35,754 bases of DNA from Saprospiraceae bacterium. GTDB taxonomy: Bacteria > Bacteroidota > Bacteroidia > Chitinophagales > Saprospiraceae. This document shows positions 30,360-35,754 of the stretch, in pieces. Position 1 is the stretch's first letter. The number at the start of each line of letters is the position of its first letter. The stretch is from NCBI GenBank assembly GCA_026982695.1, contig JALSGS010000002.1, forward strand, positions 1-35,754, read 5' to 3'. A program made the translations under genes and the position numbers. The notes below the pieces were generated by a model, which was not told the DNA's origin, made no database searches, and worked only from the letters and a program-made list of their open reading frames with translations.

Positions 30360-32792
30360 TTACTCGCAGCCAATAGGTGCACCGGGTGGCATAGGGGGAA
30401 GTGGGGGGAGTTGAAAGGTAGTGGGGTCGTCGAAGAATGCCTCTATAAGGGAGTGCACGTATTGCGTATGCATGCGCAAAAAGGGAGGTATATGTGTGGC
30501 CTTGAGCCTTTGGGCAAAGGTGGCTTGCAGCGCGTGCAGTCGATCATAGAGCACAGATTTGACTTGGTGACTGGCTTCTTGGGCTGCAGCGGTGCGTATC
30601 AATTCGATGGTATATACGCGCTCAGCAGCTCGGGCCAAGGCACCTTGCATGCTTTTATCGGGGTAGGTGGTGGGGGCGATATGCAAGCTGTCCAATACCA
30701 TTTGAATACCCATTTGGTCGCCGTACAGACCTTGCATTTGCTGTATCAGTACGCGCTGTAGTCGTGCAGGTTGCAACACCAGAGATAGCGTATGGTGCAG
30801 TGAGGCTTCGGCAGCAGTTAGGGGGTCGAAGAGTGGTTGGGCATGGGTAGGCATAGCCTCTCGGTCGCGTTGGTAGCCTAGTGGAGGTGGTGGCAGCTGG
30901 TGCAGTAGGGTATCGGGCAGTATGAGAAACTCAGGTAAGAGGGTTTGTCGTAGTGCAGCAACTGCTTGAGCTTGCCATGAGGCAGGTAATGGATGGGCTA
31001 CTAACTGACCATCGCCACGCATTGCATAGCTGTAGTTGACGCCGCCGATGAGTTTGCTTACTGCTTCAATCTGATATCGACAACTGTAGTACAATGGAGC
31101 CAATATTCGTTCGAGTTCGAAAAGCGGCATGCCAGGTGCAATGTGGTGGGGGCCAAAATGTGCCAGTGCATGGGCGCGTGCTTTCATCAAGCGGTGTAAC
31201 TCGGCCACGGGATCGCTTCCGTTGTCCCATAAGTGTGCATAGGGGTGTGCGCTTGCTTGAAGGCGTGCGTCTGCATCGGACATGAATAGAAGCCCTTGTG
31301 TGAGGGTTTGCGCAAGTATTTGTGCGCGGGCAGTGGTGGCATCTGTTTTTGCATCGAAATCTGCATAACCATACATGATGGCACGTTTATCCCACTCACC
31401 TATACCCGTGTCATAAGCTTGGCTGAGATCGATCCAGCTATCTTTTAGTTGTATGAGTGGATGAGGGTAGTCCATTACACTTGCCCTGTGATTCACACTG
31501 GCTGCAAAATTATGTGCCAACCCCAAGGTGTGCCCTACTTCGTGGGCTGCCAGCTGGCGCAAGCGCGCCAATGCAAATGCTTCTAATCGAGGGTCGGGTT
31601 GTGTGCCTTGCCTGTAGGCAGCTATCCATCCTTGTGCGATGAGATAGTCTTGGCGCACGCGCAGAGCCCCCAGCGTGACGTGACCTTTGATGATTTCACC
31701 AGTTCGGGGATCGACGATGGTGCGTCCATAAGACCATCCACGGGTGCTACGCGGTACCCATTGGATGAGGTTATAGCGCACATCCATAGGATCGGCTTCG
31801 GGCGGTAGCTCCTTGACAATAAAGGCATTTTTGTATCCGGCTGCTTCGAAAGCTTCATTCCACCAGCTGGCGCCTTCCATTAGGGCCGATTTGAAGGGTT
31901 CAGGTGTACCGCTATCTACATAGTACACGATGGGTGTGACGGGGGCGGATCGCTTGCGTCGAGGATGTTTCTTTTTTAGCCTGTGCCGTACGATGTAGCG
32001 TTGCACGAGTGGTTGGTCGATAGGCTGAGAAAAGTCGTAAAATGAGATGTCGAAAAAGCCGGCACGAGGGTCAAATGGTAGGGGCTGATAGCCCGCTTCG
32101 GGCAACTGCACGAAAGAGTGGCGTTGATGGACGGTGACTGCTTCTGGTGAGGGAACGACAGTGCGTATTTCGCGGCCCTTAGGCTGACCTGTAAAGGTCA
32201 GTATAACTTCTACTTCTGTGTTTTTGGGGAAGTTTTTGGTGTTGGGCAGATAAAAGGCACTGCGGCTCTTGTCTAGCTGATAGTTGCCTTGCCCTGTCCT
32301 TTTCAGTTGCTCAGACACGCCGCGTATGTCTTGCAAAAAGAAATCGGTGGCATCGACTAATACGCGCCCATTAGCTTGCGCTTTTACTTCAAAGCCCCAC
32401 AAAACCGATTTGGCGAAAGCCTCCTCTACAGCCTTGCGCTCGGCATCAGTGGCTTGCGTAGCTCGATAGCTGTAATTGGGTTGCCAAAGCAACACCTTTG
32501 AGCCACTGCGCACAAACTTGACGATGCGGCCGCGAGCAAACTGCCCACGATCCAAGCCGATGTCATTGGACCCCACTCCTTGTGGCAGTGAGCCGATATA
32601 GAGGAACTCGTAATCGAACTTGTCTATTTCCAGCCATATCTTACTGGTATTGGAATCCCAATAAAAGTTGAAAAAACCGGGATGGGCCTGCATGTGTGCA
32701 GTGTATTGGCCAATTGCATCGGTTTGTTGGCAGTATGCTTTGGGCGTGCACCACATCCATATGAGTGTGGCGAAGTACAGTGCTCTATACAT
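30360..32792 (-). CDS. Zinc-dependent metalloprotease (DUF5117/DUF4953-type)
   Basis: 810 residues from the ATG at 32792, which opens a signal peptide (MYRALYFATLIWMWCTPKAY, then CQQ); an ATG ten codons upstream is less suitable. It is an exported zincin of the group with a DUF5117-like N-terminal domain (FNFYWDSNTSKIWLEIDKFD, GSNDIGLDRGQF) followed by the catalytic part. The zinc site is AAHEVGHTLGLAHNFAAS at about residue 415 (HExxHxxGxxH, Glu as catalytic base), and VMDYPHP follows as the Met-turn candidate. The C-terminal 300 residues are the helical region typical of this family, with FELERILAPLYYSCRYQIEA and GGVNYSYAMRGDG. Its substrate is unknown; relatives are large periplasmic or secreted enzymes. 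The MBL gene lies upstream on the same strand, 58 bp away, so the two may be co-transcribed. Confidence 0.92.
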   Translation of the reverse strand: MYRALYFATLIWMWCTPKAYCQQTDAIGQYTAHMQAHPGFFNFYWDSNTSKIWLEIDKFDYEFLYIGSLPQGVGSNDIGLDRGQFARGRIVKFVRSGSKVLLWQPNYSYRATQATDAERKAVEEAFAKSVLWGFEVKAQANGRVLVDATDFFLQDIRGVSEQLKRTGQGNYQLDKSRSAFYLPNTKNFPKNTEVEVILTFTGQPKGREIRTVVPSPEAVTVHQRHSFVQLPEAGYQPLPFDPRAGFFDISFYDFSQPIDQPLVQRYIVRHRLKKKHPRRKRSAPVTPIVYYVDSGTPEPFKSALMEGASWWNEAFEAAGYKNAFIVKELPPEADPMDVRYNLIQWVPRSTRGWSYGRTIVDPRTGEIIKGHVTLGALRVRQDYLIAQGWIAAYRQGTQPDPRLEAFALARLRQLAAHEVGHTLGLAHNFAASVNHRASVMDYPHPLIQLKDSWIDLSQAYDTGIGEWDKRAIMYGYADFDAKTDATTARAQILAQTLTQGLLFMSDADARLQASAHPYAHLWDNGSDPVAELHRLMKARAHALAHFGPHHIAPGMPLFELERILAPLYYSCRYQIEAVSKLIGGVNYSYAMRGDGQLVAHPLPASWQAQAVAALRQTLLPEFLILPDTLLHQLPPPPLGYQRDREAMPTHAQPLFDPLTAAEASLHHTLSLVLQPARLQRVLIQQMQGLYGDQMGIQMVLDSLHIAPTTYPDKSMQGALARAAERVYTIELIRTAAAQEASHQVKSVLYDRLHALQATFAQRLKATHIPPFLRMHTQYVHSLIEAFFDDPTTFQLPPLPPMPPGAPIGCE

Positions 32793-32850
32793 GATGTAGG
32801 ATTTTTGCCGAAAGGTAGACAACTGAGTTTAAAAGAGGAGAAATATAGCC

Positions 32851-33693
32851 TCAACTTGCTGTGACCCATAAGCGCTTTCCGGGCTGCAGATATTGCCATG
32901 CTTGACGTGGCACATGGCGTTCCATCGAGGTAGCTATATGCGCCCAAGGTATGGTGTTGTTGGGAAACAAGTCGTTATGACCAATGAGTAGCAGCCCCAC
33001 AGATACGTGTTTGCAAAATTGGGCAGCCTCGTCGGGCAATAGATTGCCAATAATGCCTTGGCGATCTCGAAACCAATCGCGACCATTCACTGGTAACATA
33101 GCTACGTCGGGTTGAGGAAGGGCTGTCCACATGTCGAAGTAGCTGTCGAAAAAGATAGTGTCCCCTGCGTGATAGAGCGTTATGCCGTTCCATTGAATGA
33201 GAAACCCAAGCCAACGGTGGGCACCTTGGGCATCTCGTTCTAACTGGTAGTGGGCAGCAGGTAGGGCTGTGAGCAAGCAGGAAGTGCCTTGAAGTAACAT
33301 GGGCTGTAGTACTGGGGGCGCGGTCCATTCGTTGGGTGAAAGGCCGAGCTGTGCACACAGTGGTGCACAGGCACGTGGCGCGATAAAATGGACTTGAGGT
33401 GATGCTTGCCGTATAGCTGACGCAGTGTGCAAATCAAAATGATCTTCATGCTCGTGACTGACGAGATAATAGTTAACTGACGAGAGCTGATGTGGATCGA
33501 CGGGAGGGGCAAAGGCGCGCTGCCAAAACTCGCCATGTAGGGTAGCTACGTAATCGCTCAAACATGGATCGATGAGTAATAAGCCCTCAGGCCCCTTGAT
33601 CAGCAGCCCCATTTGCCCAAGCCCCCATATGGCCAGGGTGTTGGGGGGAATGTGGGTTTGGGCAATCTGTCGGTGCAGTTGAGTGGTGCTCAT
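32851..33693 (-). CDS. UlaG-like metallo-beta-lactamase-fold hydrolase
   Basis: 280 residues, cytoplasmic (no signal). The MBL signature H-x-H-x-D-H is at 80-85 (LVSHEHEDHFDLHT), where the first two histidines and the Asp/His bind two metals. Other conserved parts are LLIDPCLSDYV at 38-48, TALPAAHYQLERD, the GITLYHAGDTIFF strand (Asp as bridging ligand) and a late LLLIGHNDLFPNN with His. This layout is that of the UlaG/L-ascorbate-6-phosphate lactonase group, which in many bacteria has broad or unknown substrates. The metalloprotease gene follows 58 bp downstream on the same strand; the symporter gene is 358 bp upstream. Confidence 0.9.
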   Translation of the reverse strand: MSTTQLHRQIAQTHIPPNTLAIWGLGQMGLLIKGPEGLLLIDPCLSDYVATLHGEFWQRAFAPPVDPHQLSSVNYYLVSHEHEDHFDLHTASAIRQASPQVHFIAPRACAPLCAQLGLSPNEWTAPPVLQPMLLQGTSCLLTALPAAHYQLERDAQGAHRWLGFLIQWNGITLYHAGDTIFFDSYFDMWTALPQPDVAMLPVNGRDWFRDRQGIIGNLLPDEAAQFCKHVSVGLLLIGHNDLFPNNTIPWAHIATSMERHVPRQAWQYLQPGKRLWVTAS

Positions 33694-34051
33694 ACTTGGA
33701 TGATTTCGAATATGTTCAAATTGCTATAATGCAATTTGTTTGTGAAATGCCGTGCTGTAGTGTGCGAAAGGGTAGGTATCAGCAGGTGTTTTTTCAAAAA
33801 AAGATTTATGTTCTATATGCAAAATCAGTGGTTGGACACTCTTTACAGTGTACATGCCCTGATAAGCACCTAAAATTCCTAAGTTTTAGTTAGCCCCAAT
33901 GAAACAGTATTGAAGCTTTTATCGGCCTAAGATCCGTAAAAGTGTGCTGCTTTTTCGGAAGGCTGTATAAGTAGCTGGATGAGAAAGCAGAGAACTTGCT
34001 CTCTCTGTAAGAAGTAGCCTGAGCTGGCTTTTGCTGGTTCGGGCTAACTTT
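33694..34051. other. 358-bp intergenic region with two hairpins, no gene
   Basis: Lies between the symporter gene (leftward, ends 34052) and the MBL gene (leftward, starts 33693). Two hairpins stand near the symporter end. One is CAGAGA...CTCTCTG at about 33987-34009. The other, at about 34016-34053, pairs TAGCCTGAGCT with GGTTCGGGCTA through three wobble pairs and is followed by TTTTT on the plus strand. Either could end the symporter transcript, but neither is clean. A plus-strand frame of 65 codons (33696) has no signal or motif and is not called. No promoter is evident. Confidence 0.45.
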
Positions 34052-35533
34052 TTAGTGGTCTAAGATCCATTCTACTTCTGGGGTGAGTTCTGGTTTTGGC
34101 GAAAGCCAGGAAATGGCAATAAATAGTGCAAGAGATAGCACTAAAGCTATTGCGCCGGGGTCGATATTGTAGGGAATGCGCAGCCCTGAAATTTTAACGA
34201 TAAAGTTGAAAGCTAAGCTCACTACAATAGCCACATTGGCGGCCAGTGGGGTAGCTCTTTTCCAGTTGAAACCTATTGTTACGACAGGTACGAGCGCTGC
34301 GGCAAAAGTGCCCCACCCAAATGCCCCTAATATAGCGACGAGATCTCCACTGTAAAGTGCAAAGAGTGCGGCAGCTATAGATAACACGACTGTGACGATG
34401 CGCGCCCACCACAACTCATTTGGGATGTTAATGCCGAAAGACTTAGGTATGTCATGCACAATAGCTGCAGTGCCTATATTGAGAAAGCCATCAGCTGTAG
34501 ACATAATGGCTGCAAAGAGGCCCGCCAATACAATGCCTGCCAAAATGGGATGTGCATAGTGTTGTAAAAATTGTGAGGCGGCTGCGTCTGCGGCTGCCAA
34601 CTCTGGGTGCTGCCCTGATACGACCATGGCGCGCATAAACAGTCCAATGCCGATCCAGAGCAGGGCTGAGAAGAGATATCCCAAAAGGGTAACGGGCAGG
34701 ATGTGGCGCGCGTCGCGCATGCGCTTGTTCATCATTAACTTAGTGATTACGTGAGGCTGGCCCGAGCCGCCCATGCCGAAAACAAATAGCCATGAAAGGC
34801 AGCCCAAAGCACCTAACGTACCCCACGGCCCGATTGCTTGAGGGTCATCAGCGGCTATGGCGCGGTTGATGCCAGCCATACCTCCTTCAAAGGTGGTAGT
34901 GACTGTAATGAAGATGGCCACGGCGGCAAGGACCATCATGGCGCCTTGTACCAGGTCGGTGTATACCGAGGCGATGATTCCGCCTGTTACCACGTAAAAT
35001 ACGAGTATAGCACTACTGATGGCTACACATGCCTCGAGTGAGATGTGGGGCCACCAAGAAGCTTCGCGCAGTACATCTTGTAGTACGACAGCCATAGCCA
35101 AAATTTGGGTGGCTAGATAGCCCAATACGCCTAAGATGATCGCTAGGGCTACAAAAAAGCGCGTGCTGTGTTGTCCATAACGCAGGGCAACTACATCTGG
35201 TAAGGAGACGGCATCGCTCAGCTCGGCCATCAGGCGCAGGCGTTTGCCCAATGCAATAAAAGTAACTTGAAATCCAATAGCAGCAGCCACTACCATCCAA
35301 ACCGAACTCATACCCATACGATACACCAGTCCTGGCCCACCTACAAAACCAAAGCCACTGAGTGTACTGGCAAATACGGCAAAGGCAGTAAGCATGACGC
35401 CCAGCTCGCGCCCAGCCATAAAGAAATCTTGAGTAGTGTGCGTGCGTCGCCATGCCCATAGGCCTACACCGACGCACAGCAACATGTATAGCCCTAAAGC
35501 AGATAGAATGATCGCATGGCGCATTGTTTCCAT
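34052..35533 (-). CDS. Sodium:solute symporter family protein
   Basis: 493 residues with about 13 transmembrane helices; the SSS/PutP family usually has 13 helices and around 500 residues. Visible signatures: MAGRELGVMLTAFAVFASTL and SGFGFVGGPGLVYRMG at helix 1-2 (the Na+ site and substrate-binding GxxxxxGxxG-like region), the FVFGMGGSGQPHVITKLM loop at about 249-266, FAAIMSTADGFLNIGTAAIV at about 337-356 (STAD is the conserved Na2-site helix) and WWARIVTVVLSIAAAL. It moves an organic solute with sodium, but which one (proline, sugar or carboxylate) I cannot say. Start at 35533 (METMRHAI) or at 35524. An IS end begins 27 bp upstream of the ATG. Confidence 0.93.
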   Translation of the reverse strand: METMRHAIILSALGLYMLLCVGVGLWAWRRTHTTQDFFMAGRELGVMLTAFAVFASTLSGFGFVGGPGLVYRMGMSSVWMVVAAAIGFQVTFIALGKRLRLMAELSDAVSLPDVVALRYGQHSTRFFVALAIILGVLGYLATQILAMAVVLQDVLREASWWPHISLEACVAISSAILVFYVVTGGIIASVYTDLVQGAMMVLAAVAIFITVTTTFEGGMAGINRAIAADDPQAIGPWGTLGALGCLSWLFVFGMGGSGQPHVITKLMMNKRMRDARHILPVTLLGYLFSALLWIGIGLFMRAMVVSGQHPELAAADAAASQFLQHYAHPILAGIVLAGLFAAIMSTADGFLNIGTAAIVHDIPKSFGINIPNELWWARIVTVVLSIAAALFALYSGDLVAILGAFGWGTFAAALVPVVTIGFNWKRATPLAANVAIVVSLAFNFIVKISGLRIPYNIDPGAIALVLSLALFIAISWLSPKPELTPEVEWILDH

Positions 35534-35549
35534 ATCAGGCCTTTTCGGC

Positions 35550-35557
35550 CAAATATA
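35550..35557 (-). promoter_or_regulatory. -7 box of the symporter gene, next to an IS end
   Basis: TATATTTG on the minus strand fits TAnnTTTG, 16 bp from the ATG at 35533. The IS copy begins only two bases further upstream (35560), so any native -33 element has been displaced by the IS end. Confidence 0.45.
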
Positions 35558-35559
35558 TT

Positions 35560-35754
35560 ACTCAAGTTTCGGGGGTTAAAAAAGGGGTAAAAAAGTGGGA
35601 GTTGATTGTATTGCAAATTGCTGAAACTCAGTGTATTGTAGCTAAATAAGAGCCAAAACAACTCCCGATACAATATGCGAATAATCTACAGATCACCTCT
35701 GGTTACTTTGCTTCTTTTGATAAACTGAACACCTTTTTGAGAAGTTTTTTGAGT
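35560..35754 (-). mobile_element. IS terminus, copy B, running off the window
   Basis: ACTCAAGTTTCGGGGGTTAA onward matches copy A at 5803-5997. On the minus strand the frame ends with LKKLLKKVFSLSKEAK, the same transposase C-terminus. The window stops inside it, so the length and the family remain open. Both copies point the same way, with the IS terminus on the low-coordinate side. Confidence 0.75.

Noticed and set aside
33696-33893. 65-codon plus-strand frame after the MBL gene start
   Set aside because: No signal peptide, no motif and no promoter; it is probably chance.
1-35754. CRISPR arrays, tRNA or rRNA genes
   Set aside because: No evenly spaced direct repeats of 24-36 bases, and no recognisable tRNA or rRNA sequence was seen on reading through.

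Overview
The window looks like Bacteroidota DNA, most likely from the Saprospiria (Lewinella/Saprospiraceae-like); that class is my inference. The reasons are two kinds of type IX secretion (T9SS) C-terminal sorting domain, a PorP/SprF plus OmpA/PD40 locus, several copies of the Bacteroidota -7 promoter word TAnnTTTG, a DUF5117-type metalloprotease and a lack of obvious Shine-Dalgarno sites. Both window ends lie inside insertion-sequence material, so it may be a contig that stops at repeats.

Left part (1-11.6 kb) is accessory and rearranged. It starts with a scrap of an IS4-type transposase, cut by a complete-looking 1.6 kb IS3-family element whose other side is a second, unrelated truncated gene. 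A decayed tyrosine recombinase follows. Then come four exported-protein genes: a T9SS type-B protein, a small lipoprotein, a type-A protein with dockerin-like and cohesin-like regions, and a 1052-residue repeat-rich type-B protein. Between the lipoprotein and the type-A protein lies an IS remnant carrying a 90-bp palindromic element. Two of these genes carry C/G homopolymer runs at their 5' ends (C10 and G7), and both type-B genes change base composition abruptly inside the reading frame.

Middle part (11.6-19.5 kb) is mainly housekeeping: a glutamate-cysteine-ligase-like protein fused to a CBS pair, a small putative lipoprotein, a sugar-porter MFS transporter, an unknown exported protein (again with a C7 run near its start), purB, a rhomboid protease and a DinB-family protein.

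The 19.6-25.4 kb stretch is a three-gene leftward T9SS-linked surface locus: type-B adhesin, PorP/SprF outer-membrane protein, and a TPR/PD40/OmpA protein that can hold the system on peptidoglycan. Right part (25.8-35.5 kb) holds a LysM protein, a nitroreductase, a DUF4199-like membrane protein, trkA, a 40-residue single-pass membrane protein with its own promoter, a zinc metalloprotease, an UlaG-like metallo-hydrolase and a sodium:solute symporter. A second copy of the IS end seen at 5803 lies 27 bp upstream of the symporter and runs off the window.

The most notable signals are the homopolymer tracts in signal-peptide codons (candidate phase variation), the mosaic T9SS cargo genes, the 90-bp frame-preserving palindrome, and the IS end sitting next to the symporter's -7 box.
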